Source: Thiosymbion sp942492625 (GTDB taxonomy: Bacteria; Pseudomonadota; Gammaproteobacteria; Chromatiales; Chromatiaceae). From it: a stretch of DNA of 64,000 nt. The stretch spans positions 28,904-92,903 of the forward strand of contig CALOFM010000036.1 of NCBI GenBank assembly GCA_942492625.1, in the 5' to 3' direction. Made by a program: the position numbers and the translations under genes. The notes beneath the pieces are model-generated. The model did not search any database. It worked only from the letters and a program-made list of their open reading frames with translations, and was not told where the DNA came from. Positions 10,453 to 18,809 of the stretch are shown one piece after another. Numbering within the stretch: position 1 is the first letter of the stretch; every line of letters starts with the position of its first letter.

Positions 10453-10733
10453 ATGCCCCCGTGCGATTGTCTGATTGTTCCATTGGCGCAGGAGCAGAAA
10501 ACGAGATCCATTGAGCCGAAGTTGTTATCAAACCCGGACGTCATCGAGACAACAGCGTTAGGTCCGGTCGTGGCCCGCCATTCACGCCGGCAACGGCGCG
10601 GTCAGCTACTCCCTCGAATGGAACGACATGAAGATCGTTCTCGGTCGCGACACGTTCCGGCATCCGGCTTGCGCCCGCTGCGAGGAATCGCGGGACCGAG
10701 GAACCCTCCTGTTTCAGGGCGTTCCGGAGTCCA

Positions 10734-11729
10734 TCAGATTTCATCGGAAGGCCCCTCCTCCAGGTCGATGCCCTCGACATCGATCACTTTCTTCAGCGCC
10801 TGCTCCATGAGGTTGCGCGCCCGGGCTGTCGTGACATGCAGATAGGCGTGAAGTACGGCGTCCTCGCGGCTCTGATCCTCGCAACGCGCGCTGTACTCCT
10901 CGAAGTGGCTTAGCGACAGAATCAGGTCCGCCAGATGATGCGGACACTCGCACTTGATCGCGGTCGATGCGGCGGCGGCCCGAGCGAGCTGGCGGTCGTC
11001 ATACAGCCTCGCGGGGGGCGCACCCACCAAACCAGCTTCTACGCCCTCCAGGTCCGTGGTCGGCTGTTGCTGCCGGGGGGAAGCTAGAGCACCCGCGAGC
11101 GCCCGGATCTCCTCCCAGGTCACGGGGAAACGCAGAATGGAAATATCCGAACGTTCCAATCGGGCGATGACTTCCGAGCTGCCAAACCCGAAAACGATCA
11201 GTATCCGCGACGCACCGCAATGCCTGTTGAGCTCGCGAATCTCCTTGGCTGATTCGCTGTCAATCGTAGGCAGTTCGACGACGAGTACATCGACGTCTGT
11301 CGCGAGTTCCGCGCTTAGTAAATCCTCGCGGCGCTGAAAAGTGGCTACCAGGTCGATCGTCTCGCCCTGCTCAGATTCGAGATTCGCCCGGAGCCGAAGC
11401 GGGAGGGTGGCGCCCAGGATCACCAGTCGCACAGGCCGAGAGGTCGGGTAACTGCGATCGGTAAGCCGGGTGTCGGCCAGTCGCTCCCGCAGTTGCTCCA
11501 GCGAGAGATCGGAAATGGTTCCGATCGCATGGCCGTTGTCCACGAGCCGCTTGATGACACCGAGACGGGTCACGTCCTCGTGCGAGTAAAGCCTACCCCC
11601 TCCTTCGGAGCGCACCGGCTTTACCAGATCGTATCGGCGTTCCCACACCCGGAGGGTGTCCGGCGGAATCCCCGTCAGACGCGAGACGGCGCCGATTCGG
11701 TAGTTGGACTGCTGTTTGTCCTCTGCCAT
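10734..11729 (-). CDS. MerR-family regulator with C-terminal sensory region
   Basis: 331-residue regulator. The MerR-type winged HTH covers residues about 8-80 (YRIGAVSRLTGIPPDTLRVWERRY ... EGGGRLYSHEDVTRL). The C-terminal part has the alternating beta/alpha pattern of a B12-binding-like Rossmann fold (RLVILGATLPLRLRA, DVDVLVVELPTID, RILIVFGFGSSEVI), as in LitR/CarH proteins. I do not see the His motifs used for cobalamin ligation, so cofactor binding is uncertain. The extreme C-terminus is helical with two Cys (IKCECPHH). It is monocistronic; targets are unknown. Confidence 0.8.
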   Translation of the reverse strand: MAEDKQQSNYRIGAVSRLTGIPPDTLRVWERRYDLVKPVRSEGGGRLYSHEDVTRLGVIKRLVDNGHAIGTISDLSLEQLRERLADTRLTDRSYPTSRPVRLVILGATLPLRLRANLESEQGETIDLVATFQRREDLLSAELATDVDVLVVELPTIDSESAKEIRELNRHCGASRILIVFGFGSSEVIARLERSDISILRFPVTWEEIRALAGALASPRQQQPTTDLEGVEAGLVGAPPARLYDDRQLARAAAASTAIKCECPHHLADLILSLSHFEEYSARCEDQSREDAVLHAYLHVTTARARNLMEQALKKVIDVEGIDLEEGPSDEI

Positions 11730-12065
11730 ATAGAACCCTTCTCAGGACTGCGTTACGGTGAATCCGGATAATAGAAGACCCCGCATCTCCGTGCAAAGTC
11801 TGTACGGTGCTCTTCCACTCGACCGTCAGGTGCCATCCCCTTCCCGAATCTCCGAGAACGCAGGCGTTGCAATGCCAAGCTGACGATCAGATTGGTGTCG
11901 ACAAGATCTGTTCAGAAGCGGTACCCACCGCGGACCCTACCGATTCGGTGACCCTATCTGACTTTCGGGTTACCGGTGAGACGGTGCCGGCGACACCCCG
12001 CTCCGCGGACGGCCAACCGCTGTTCGCGATGGAGATGGTGGACAAGATGAAGGCCACCACGGACT
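11730..12065. other. Non-coding stretch upstream of the MerR-type gene
   Basis: About 335 bases between the MerR-type gene and the small frame that ends at 12066. It should contain the MerR-type gene's promoter next to 11730. Open frames here on both strands have no family features and overlap one another; I see no convincing gene, RNA or repeat. Confidence 0.4.
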
Positions 12066-12254
12066 TTAACGGAGATATGGCGGTACGTACTCTTCGATCT
12101 CGCCTGTCGCGAGGTACGGTAAGGTCACCGTCCTGTAGTAGTCTTCCCCCCTCGCGAACCAACGGTCCCGGGAGTCCATCCACTCTTGCGGCATCTGCTC
12201 CGGAAGCCAGAAACGCTCGGCTCTTGTACTGCAACGCCCCTGGCAATCCCTCAA
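12066..12254 (-). CDS. Possible small protein coupled to the DsrE-like gene
   Basis: 62-residue frame starting at a TTG that overlaps the TGA of the upstream DsrE-like gene (TTGA arrangement), which would allow translational coupling. The composition is protein-like, with three Trp and many charged and aromatic residues (WMDSRDRWFARGEDYYR ... TGEIEEYVPPYLR). No signal peptide, membrane segment or known family. It could also be the tail of a protein whose N-terminal part has been lost. Low confidence. Confidence 0.35.
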   Translation of the reverse strand: MRDCQGRCSTRAERFWLPEQMPQEWMDSRDRWFARGEDYYRTVTLPYLATGEIEEYVPPYLR

Positions 12255-12694
12255 GGCTTGAGGTAGGCGTAACCCTCCTTTAGCTGCAGCCGCGCGATTT
12301 CGGAGATGCCCGAGGGAACGATAGAAGCCTCGTCAAGCAAATCCTCCTTGGCGACATCCCTTGCACTGAGGGTCGCCGCGCAAGCACGAAAGGCTACGCC
12401 CCTCTCCACCAAGGTCCGCACCCGATGATCATAGGGATTGCCCCGCTTATCCTCGGCGTCCCGAATCAGAAAATCGATGCCCGGACCATAGACAACAACG
12501 ACGATCTTGGCATTCGGCCTGTCGTCCAAGTAGGCGCCTGCCAGCATCAGGGCCCAGCGTGCGTTGGCAGTCTCATCCAGGTGAAAGACCACCTTCTCCC
12601 AGGTTGCTGCGGATTCCTCCGACCAGATCGGCGAAGCGGCCCCCGTCAACAGTAGGGCCAACAGGCAGACCTTCGCCAAGTGATTCGTGCTCAT
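12251..12694 (-). CDS. Exported DsrE-like protein
   Basis: From the ATG at 12694 (GGAGGAAT, six to seven bases upstream, is a strong ribosome-binding site) this encodes 147 residues: a signal peptide (AKVCLLALLLTGAASPIWS) and a DsrE/DsrF-like alpha/beta fold (KVVFHLDETANARWALMLAGAYLDD ... KIVVVVYGPGIDFLI ... VERGVAFRACAATLSAR). The single Cys in FRACAATL is at the usual position of the DsrE-family sulfur-carrying cysteine. Members of this exported subfamily are of unknown function; a role in periplasmic sulfur chemistry would suit a sulfur oxidiser but is inference. Confidence 0.8.
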   Translation of the reverse strand: MSTNHLAKVCLLALLLTGAASPIWSEESAATWEKVVFHLDETANARWALMLAGAYLDDRPNAKIVVVVYGPGIDFLIRDAEDKRGNPYDHRVRTLVERGVAFRACAATLSARDVAKEDLLDEASIVPSGISEIARLQLKEGYAYLKP

Positions 12695-12890
12695 AAGGGA
12701 TTCCTCCAGCAAGGTATATTCGGTTCCAAACAAGTCCGCCTCTTTTCACAGGCGCCGGGCTATGCCGCTTTAAAAGATAGCGCTATGCTCGAAACGTGCG
12801 TTGAAGAAACGCCGATGTTTTCCGGAAGAATTCCTGACGCGACCTGATCCTGTCGGTCAATCACCTGTTCGTGCAGCGAAGGTCACCCAT

Positions 12891-14594
12891 GTGAGCGAGA
12901 GGTCGCTGACCCAGACACCCCCCTTCCAGATCGCTGGTTGCCCTGTGGAGCCCGCAAGCCTTCGGGTGAGAACTGACCGGGGTGAGATACGGCTGGAGGC
13001 CAAGGTCATGCAAGTATTGTTGTACTTGGCGGACCATGCGGGACATGTGGTGGGCCGTGCCGAGCTGGAGGAGCAGCTCTGGCCCGGCAGGATTGTTACC
13101 GAGGATTCCGTCACCAAAGCGGTCGCGAAGCTGCGAAGGGTATTCGCGGACGATCCAAAGAGCCCCCGGGTGATCGAGACGGTTCCCAAGAGCGGCTACC
13201 GGCTGATCGCCGAGGTGACGCCCGTCGACGAGACGGGCACAGACGGCGCGGGCGCCTCGATACCGAAGGCCGCGCCCGGGCAGCGGATCAGAAGACCCGG
13301 CTTGTCTTGGGTACTCGGGTTGGTCTCTATCCTTTTGCTGCTCTTCGGCGCCTTCGCCCTTCTGGAACGGGACCGGCTGCCTTCCGACCTTTCCGATCCC
13401 CTTACCGGAAAACCGGCGGTGGCCGTCGTCCCGTTCGCGAATCTGGACACCGGCCAGCAAGAGGATTACTACGCCAACGGCATTACGGCGGATCTGATCA
13501 CCGACCTGTCCAAGGTGAACGATTTGCTGGTCATTGCGCCGCGAACCGCGTTCGTTTACCAGAATTCGGAGGCGAAGCCGGAGCAGATTTTCGCTGAGCT
13601 GAACGTCGACTACCTGGTCGTGGGCAGCGTTCAACGTCTGGGGAACAACCTTCGGATCAATGTCCAACTCATCGCGGCAGGGGCCGACCGGGCGCTCTGG
13701 GGCGAACGCTACGTCGGTGAATTGAATGACGTTTTCCATATTCAGGACAAGCTCGCGGCAGAGGTCATTGCAGCACTCGAGGTGGAGCTCGCCCCCGCCG
13801 AGCAGGCCTATCTGGCCATGCGGCCTACAGACAGCGTCGTCGCCTATGATCATTACCTGCGCGGACTCGCCGAGCACGGGAGCCGGACCGAGGAACAGAA
13901 TCTGGCGGCCAGGCGCTACTTCGAAATGGCGATTGAGCTCGATCCCTCGTTTGCGCGCGCCTATACGGGGCTGGCTTTGACCTATTCGCGCGAAGCCATC
14001 GATGGCTGGGCATCCCTACCCTCACGGTCCCTCAAGCTGGCGGCGCAGTTCGCGGACGCAGCGACGGGCATGGATTCCTCGCTTCCACAAGCGCATTTCG
14101 TCACGGGCCAAGTCAGATTGTTCCAGCGCCGGCATGCGCAGGCCATAGCCGCCGCGGAGCGCGCGATCAAGGTCGACCACAACTACGCGGATGCCTATGC
14201 CTTGCTCGCCTGGACCCTCAACTATGCCGGTCGATCCGACAAGGCGCTGTCCGTGCTGGAGAGAGCGATGCGGCTGAACCCGAGGCCTCCCGCGTCCTAT
14301 CTCGAGATCCTTGGGGAGATCCATTTTGCGCAGGGCAGATACGAGGAATCTGCGTCTACCTTCCAACGCGTGTTGGATATCAATCCGGGATACTTACGGG
14401 CACGGATGTGGAACGCGGCAGCGCTTGCCGAATCGGGGGCGATGGACAAGGCCGAGTGGGAGGTCAGTGAGCTGCTGACCGCGAGCCCGGATCTCGCGCT
14501 CACCCGGTTGGAGCTCGCGTTTCCGTTCAAAGATCCCCGAGCAATGGAGAAAGTCCTCGACTCGCTGAAAAGAGCCGGCCTTCCCGAGCGCTAA
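12891..14594 (+). CDS. CadC/ToxR-type membrane transcriptional regulator with TPRs
   Basis: 567 residues from the GTG at 12891 (GAAGG about eight bases upstream); a TTG at 12801 would add 30 atypical residues. Order: OmpR-type winged HTH (residues about 20-105; HVVGRAELEEQLWPG, EDSVTKAVAKLRRVF, IETVPKSGYRL), one transmembrane helix (LSWVLGLVSILLLLFGAFAL), a periplasmic TolB-N/adenylate-cyclase-associated domain (VAVVPFANLDTG ... ADLITDLSKV), then several tetratricopeptide repeats to the end. Such proteins transmit periplasmic or envelope signals directly to DNA. Targets are unknown; the divergent DsrE-like gene and the downstream MBL/pterin genes are neighbours. Confidence 0.88.
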   Translation: MSERSLTQTPPFQIAGCPVEPASLRVRTDRGEIRLEAKVMQVLLYLADHAGHVVGRAELEEQLWPGRIVTEDSVTKAVAKLRRVFADDPKSPRVIETVPKSGYRLIAEVTPVDETGTDGAGASIPKAAPGQRIRRPGLSWVLGLVSILLLLFGAFALLERDRLPSDLSDPLTGKPAVAVVPFANLDTGQQEDYYANGITADLITDLSKVNDLLVIAPRTAFVYQNSEAKPEQIFAELNVDYLVVGSVQRLGNNLRINVQLIAAGADRALWGERYVGELNDVFHIQDKLAAEVIAALEVELAPAEQAYLAMRPTDSVVAYDHYLRGLAEHGSRTEEQNLAARRYFEMAIELDPSFARAYTGLALTYSREAIDGWASLPSRSLKLAAQFADAATGMDSSLPQAHFVTGQVRLFQRRHAQAIAAAERAIKVDHNYADAYALLAWTLNYAGRSDKALSVLERAMRLNPRPPASYLEILGEIHFAQGRYEESASTFQRVLDINPGYLRARMWNAAALAESGAMDKAEWEVSELLTASPDLALTRLELAFPFKDPRAMEKVLDSLKRAGLPER

Positions 14595-14595
14595 A

Positions 14596-14609
14596 GCGAT
14601 TTCTGTCAA
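14596..14609 (+). repeat. 14-bp direct repeat, left copy
   Basis: gcgatttctgtcaa, immediately after the stop codon of the CadC-type regulator. An identical copy lies at 19224-19237, after the last gene of the pterin cassette. The two copies bracket the MBL-fold gene and the whole pterin cluster (4.6 kb). A pair of this length is not rare by chance in 64 kb, so the placement rather than the match is the point. Confidence 0.4.
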
Positions 14610-14733
14610 ATCCGGCAATTGCCTTATGCTGTCACACCAGTCCGGTAGAATGCATGTCACCGCTGGTGCCGATGGGTGCTGCGACGTAACGGGTAGCACC
14701 GACCCAACATCTTTCCTCCAGCCGGAGACTCTC

Positions 14734-15534
14734 ATGTCTGAGCTCGGATTGCATTTTCTCGGCGTAGGCAACTCGCAGGCGCTTGAGCTCGGCTCCTCCG
14801 CCGCTGTACTGGAGATGGACGACCGGCCTGTGCTCCTAATCGACTGCGGTCCGGAAACGCTGGAAAGATACCTCATGGCCTACGGTGAGCTGCCCGGGGC
14901 CATGTTTGTGACCCATGCGCACTTCGATCATATCGGTGGACTCGAAGGCCTTTTTTATCGCCTGGCGACAGCCGAGCGGGCCGAGGTGCTGCTCAAGCTG
15001 TTCATACCGGTTCCGCTGGTTCCAGTGCTGCAACGGCGCTTGGCCGATTACCCGAATCTGCTCGCCGAGGGAGGCAGCAACTTCTGGGACGTCTTCCAGC
15101 TGGTTCCGGTCAACGAAGGCATGTGGTATCACGACATGCGCTTTGACTTGTTTCCCGTTCGTCATCACGAGTACCAGAGCGCCTTCGGCATCGCGCTCCA
15201 GGGTGTTTTTTTTTACAGCGGCGACACCCGGCCGATCCCGGAGGTCATCAACCGTTTCGCAAGCCACGGAGAGCTGATTTTTCACGACTGTTGCACGAAG
15301 CCGAATCCGTCCCATGCCAGTGTCGAGGAGATACGCACCGAGTATAAGCCGGAGCAACGTGAGCGGATGGTTCTTTACCACTACGAGTCAGAGCAGGCCG
15401 GCACCCTCATCGAGCGCAGCGGCCATTCCATCGCCCACCGCGGCGAGCGGTTTATCCTCAACCGGCGCGCCGGTGCCGATCACGAGGCGAGCTCCGGCTC
15501 GGTTTGCCGGCTGCCCGGTGCGGTGGGCTCCTGA
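14734..15534 (+). CDS. MBL-fold (metallo-beta-lactamase superfamily) hydrolase
   Basis: 266 residues from the ATG at 14734 (CGGAG about eight bases upstream). Metal motifs of the superfamily are present: THAHFDHIGG (HxHxDH), RHHEYQSAFG, the aspartate in YSGDTRP, and HDCC/SHAS and LYHYE near the C-terminus. The layout is like RNase Z/PqqB-type hydrolases rather than true beta-lactamases. No signal peptide, so cytoplasmic. It lies 87 nt upstream of the pterin cassette on the same strand and may belong to it, perhaps acting on a phosphodiester or cyclic pterin intermediate (inference only). Confidence 0.85.
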   Translation: MSELGLHFLGVGNSQALELGSSAAVLEMDDRPVLLIDCGPETLERYLMAYGELPGAMFVTHAHFDHIGGLEGLFYRLATAERAEVLLKLFIPVPLVPVLQRRLADYPNLLAEGGSNFWDVFQLVPVNEGMWYHDMRFDLFPVRHHEYQSAFGIALQGVFFYSGDTRPIPEVINRFASHGELIFHDCCTKPNPSHASVEEIRTEYKPEQRERMVLYHYESEQAGTLIERSGHSIAHRGERFILNRRAGADHEASSGSVCRLPGAVGS

Positions 15535-15621
15535 GAGGAACCGGCGTTTGCTCAATGCGGTGCCGCTCGGTAGATTCGCTGGTGAGGGGACGGCCATCGC
15601 GTTTCTGAAGCGAGCATCCTG

Positions 15622-16338
15622 ATGTCAGACCACCCTACCATCCTTATCACGGGGGGAACGCGCCGTCTGGGCAAGGCGATCGCCCGTCACTACGCACAGC
15701 TGGGCTGGCGCCTGGTGCTCTGTTACGCCGGCGACCGGGACGCGGCCGAGATCACACGAAGCGCACTGTCGGCTACGGCGAAGGGCGTACGCATCGTCCA
15801 ATGCGACACCGGCGATGCCCACCAGGTCGAAGCAATGCTCGACAGTGTCGCCCATCAGGAGACGCGGCTTGATTTTCTGTTGCACAACGTAGGCCGGCAT
15901 GTCGCCAAACCGGCGCTCGAGCTCACGCCGCTCGACTGGCAGCGGACCATCAGCGCCAACCTGAACGGCGGCTTCTATTGCGCACACCATGGCCTCGGGC
16001 TGCTCCAAGCAAGCCGGGGACTGCTGGGCTTCATGGGCTATTCCGGCGTGGAGGCGATGCGCGCCGATCCGGAGTCGATGGACTACCAAGCCAGCAAGAT
16101 CGGACTACTAAGCTTGGTCAGGACGCTGGGAGTCGCCTATGGCCCGCTCGGCGTCCGGGTCGCAATGGTGAGTCCCGGGCAGATGTCGAATTCCATCGAT
16201 CTGCCGGACAGCGTGGAGCGCATTCCGATCCCGCGTTGGGGCACGACTGAAGACCTCTGCCAGGCGTGGGACTACCTGCTTGCGGCGACCTATGTCACCG
16301 GAGTCAATATCGACGTCGCCGGTGGATTTCGGCTATGA
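15622..16338 (+). CDS. FolM/pteridine reductase-like SDR
   Basis: 238-residue short-chain reductase. Cofactor motif TGGTRRLGKAIARHY with the double-Arg typical of NADPH-dependent pteridine reductases (FolM/PTR1), HNVGRH in place of NAG, catalytic YQASK, and the C-terminal TGVNIDVAGGFRL. FolM reduces dihydromonapterin and dihydrofolate. First gene of a compact operon: its TGA overlaps the ATG of folK (ATGA). The pterin-gene company supports a dihydropterin substrate; the exact pterin is unknown. Confidence 0.85.
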   Translation: MSDHPTILITGGTRRLGKAIARHYAQLGWRLVLCYAGDRDAAEITRSALSATAKGVRIVQCDTGDAHQVEAMLDSVAHQETRLDFLLHNVGRHVAKPALELTPLDWQRTISANLNGGFYCAHHGLGLLQASRGLLGFMGYSGVEAMRADPESMDYQASKIGLLSLVRTLGVAYGPLGVRVAMVSPGQMSNSIDLPDSVERIPIPRWGTTEDLCQAWDYLLAATYVTGVNIDVAGGFRL

Positions 16339-16859
16339 GCAGACCCTTTGTTACGGCCTTTATCGGGATCGGCGGTAATCTGGGCGACGTGCGCGGGACC
16401 TTCTCCGGCGCGCTGAAGGCGCTGGATGAAACCGGTGGCGTCTCGGTCACCGGCGCGAGCCCCCTGTATTGGACGCCGCCGGTGGGCGGTCCCGAAGCCC
16501 AACCGCCCTATCTGAACGCGGTCATCGAGATCGAGACCCGACTATGCGCCGAGGAGCTGTTGCAGCACCTACTCGGGATAGAGGCCGCGTTCGCGCGCGT
16601 GCGAACCATCCGCTGGGGTCCGAGAACCCTCGACTTGGATCTGCTGCTGTACGGCCCCCAAGAGTCGATCGATGATCCGCCGGAGCTCCTGGTTCCGCAC
16701 CCGCGCCTCGCGGAGAGGGCCTTCGTTCTGGTACCTCTGCTGGAGCTGGCGCCGTCGTTGATCGTGCCCGAGACAGGACGCACGGTTACCGTACTATGCG
16801 ACGCGTTGCCCGCACCCGACCGGGCCGGCATCCGCCTGGTCAGCACAACCTGGACCTGA
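16335..16859 (+). CDS. folK: 6-hydroxymethyl-7,8-dihydropterin pyrophosphokinase (FolK)
   Basis: HPPK, which transfers pyrophosphate from ATP to 6-hydroxymethyl-dihydropterin. 174 residues. Family signatures: IGIGGNLGDVRGTFSGAL at the N-terminus, PPYLNAVIEIET, and the active-site stretch RWGPRTLDLDLLLYG followed by VPHPRLAERAFVLVPLLEL. All catalytic Arg/Asp positions look intact, so it should be an active HPPK. Because it sits in a cassette with a divergent FolP-like gene, it may be a specialised second copy rather than the folate-pathway enzyme (inference). Start ATG overlaps the upstream stop. Confidence 0.92.
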   Translation: MSRPFVTAFIGIGGNLGDVRGTFSGALKALDETGGVSVTGASPLYWTPPVGGPEAQPPYLNAVIEIETRLCAEELLQHLLGIEAAFARVRTIRWGPRTLDLDLLLYGPQESIDDPPELLVPHPRLAERAFVLVPLLELAPSLIVPETGRTVTVLCDALPAPDRAGIRLVSTTWT

Positions 16860-16863
16860 AACC

Positions 16864-17754
16864 ATGCTGGATCTACACAGCCTGGCCCTAATCGCCGAGC
16901 GCTATCGCGAGCTTCCGCCGGTTCGCGACTTCGAGCTTGCAGGCAGCCGGTTCGAGTTCGCCCGGCGGCGCTACCTGATGGGTGTGGTCAATCTGTCCGC
17001 CGACAGCTGGTATCGCGAGAGCGTGTGCCTGTCCGTCGATCATGCGGTCCGCCGCGGACGGCAGCTGCACCTGAGCGGAGCCGCACTCGTCGACGTCGGT
17101 GCCGAGAGCACCTTGCCCGATGCCTCATTGGTCTCGGCAGGCGATCAGCAATCGATGTTGCGGCCGGTCGTCAACCGGCTGTCCGGCGCCGGCGTCCCTG
17201 TGTCGGTGGAGACTTATCACCCGGAGGTCGCCAGCGCGGTACTCAATGATGGGGCACGGGTTATCAACCTGACAGGGCGAGAGGCAAGCAGGGAGATCTT
17301 CCAAGCCGTGGCCAAGCAAAACGCAGGGGTCATCATTTGCTTCGTCGCCGGCGAGAACGTCCGCGAGGTGGGCGATCTCCCGGACCCGGCCCTGATCCAC
17401 GACATCCAGACCGAGCATTTTCGGCGTCAAATCGAGTTGGCGACCTCCGTCGGCGTGGAGCGTATCTGGCTGGATCCCGGGCTCGGTTTCTATTACGGCA
17501 ACAGCGAGGACGGCACCACCCGGGTCTCTTATCAGCTTCAAGTCTTCCTGCACAGCTTCCGCTTGCGTGAGCTGGGCTGGCCGATCTGCCATGCGTTGCC
17601 GCACGCCTTCCACCTGTTTCGCGAGGAAGTTCGCAGCGCCGAGGCGTTCTTCGCGGTGATAGCGGCTATCGGCGGCACCAGCCTGTTCCGCACCCATGAG
17701 GTGGAGCGCGTTGCGCCGGTGCTCGAGGCCATGCAGTGGGCACCCCGGGTATGA
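16864..17754 (+). CDS. Divergent dihydropteroate synthase-like protein
   Basis: 296-residue TIM-barrel protein of the pterin-binding family, recognisable by the series LMGVVNLSADSWYRES, ALVDVGAESTLPDA, VSVETYHPEVASAVLNDGA, RVINLTG and WLDPGLGFYYG. True FolP has N-V-T-P-D-S-F-S-D-G, the GGEST loop, SVDT, the MH-M-K/Q-G loop and a G-x-S-R-K loop holding pABA and pyrophosphate. Here the first loop ends WYRES, GGEST is GAEST, SVDT is SVET, and the SRK segment is replaced by CHALPHAFHLF. The pterin pocket may survive while the pABA/PPi site is altered. Four bases after folK, and its stop overlaps the next start, so operonic. A changed second substrate is likely (inference). Confidence 0.8.
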   Translation: MLDLHSLALIAERYRELPPVRDFELAGSRFEFARRRYLMGVVNLSADSWYRESVCLSVDHAVRRGRQLHLSGAALVDVGAESTLPDASLVSAGDQQSMLRPVVNRLSGAGVPVSVETYHPEVASAVLNDGARVINLTGREASREIFQAVAKQNAGVIICFVAGENVREVGDLPDPALIHDIQTEHFRRQIELATSVGVERIWLDPGLGFYYGNSEDGTTRVSYQLQVFLHSFRLRELGWPICHALPHAFHLFREEVRSAEAFFAVIAAIGGTSLFRTHEVERVAPVLEAMQWAPRV

Positions 17755-18809
17755 CCGAATCGATCCAATGGCCGACGGTCACCGTCCATCCGAGCCAGCA
17801 CCCGGACCGGCTGGAGGACCAGATCGCCCGCGCCCTGAGATCCCGGCGGCTGCCCGCCAAGCTCCACTATCTGACCCCGCAACAGGCGCGCCGCTGGCTT
17901 GCCGTGCATGCCGCCTACGCGCCCTCCGCGGGCGCTGTTGCCAGCACAACGGCGGCCTATAGCCGGTTGTTCCAGGACCTGGCACAGCGACTCGCCGGGA
18001 GGCCGGTGCAGATCATCAGCCTCGGGTGCGGCGGGGGGCAGAAGGACGCGCTGCTGGCCCGAGCCCTCCACAGGGCGGGCTGTTCGTTGCGCTATCTCGC
18101 CGTCGATGCCGGACAATCACTCGTGCTTATAGCCGCCGATGCTGTAAGCAACGCAGCACCGGTGCGGATGGTGCGGCGCCTGATCGCGGACCTCGACGAG
18201 CTGGACGAATGGCGGGACTTCGTAGAGCAAGGGGGCGAAAGCGGCGAGGTGCAGCTCTTCTGTGCCTTCGGGGTCACGCCGAATGCGGACGCGGATCGAT
18301 TGATCGCATGGCTCGCCCGGCAGTCCCTTGCGGGTGACCATTTGCTCGTCAGCGCCAACCTGTACGATCCGGGTGATCCGACGCACTGCCTCCAGGCGAT
18401 TCTGCCCCAATACGACAATCCGGAGACGCGCCTCTGGCTCGCGACCTTCTTTTCCGACCTCGACTGGCCCGTAACGTCCGGGCAATTCGTCTTCCATTTT
18501 CAGGAGCAAGCATCGCCAGCGCGAATCTGCGCGACCCTGACGGTACCGCAGGCAACTGTGGTGTCGATGGATGCAACGAGAATCGAGGTTCCACGCGGGG
18601 CCTGCTTTGAAGTCTTCTTCAGCAACCGTTTCCGTCCGGCGGATCTGACCGCCATGCTCAGGCGCCACGGATGCGGTCGCAGCTATTACCTGGAGACCGC
18701 AATCTCTGAGGAGGCCGTGTGGCACGCCGAGCAGATCCAGTCAAGCCAGTCCGTGCGAGGGCTGGCCTCAAAGGAGATCGACGATGAGCGAAGGTTGGTT
18801 TGGCGCTGA
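17751..18809 (+). CDS. EgtD-like SAM-dependent methyltransferase
   Basis: 352 residues from an ATG overlapping the upstream TGA (ATGA). Features of the histidine-specific methyltransferase (EgtD/DUF2260) fold: an N-terminal helical segment, SAM motif I IISLGCGGGQKDALL, acidic motif II YLAVDAGQSLV, and a later region with FCAFGVTPNADADRLIAWL and LLVSANLYDPGD, where EgtD has its G-N-x-x-x-x-x and lid residues. The C-terminal substrate-clamping beta strands are present but diverged. EgtD trimethylates histidine; embedding in a pterin cassette suggests a pterin or pterin conjugate substrate instead (inference). Confidence 0.75.
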   Translation: MTESIQWPTVTVHPSQHPDRLEDQIARALRSRRLPAKLHYLTPQQARRWLAVHAAYAPSAGAVASTTAAYSRLFQDLAQRLAGRPVQIISLGCGGGQKDALLARALHRAGCSLRYLAVDAGQSLVLIAADAVSNAAPVRMVRRLIADLDELDEWRDFVEQGGESGEVQLFCAFGVTPNADADRLIAWLARQSLAGDHLLVSANLYDPGDPTHCLQAILPQYDNPETRLWLATFFSDLDWPVTSGQFVFHFQEQASPARICATLTVPQATVVSMDATRIEVPRGACFEVFFSNRFRPADLTAMLRRHGCGRSYYLETAISEEAVWHAEQIQSSQSVRGLASKEIDDERRLVWR

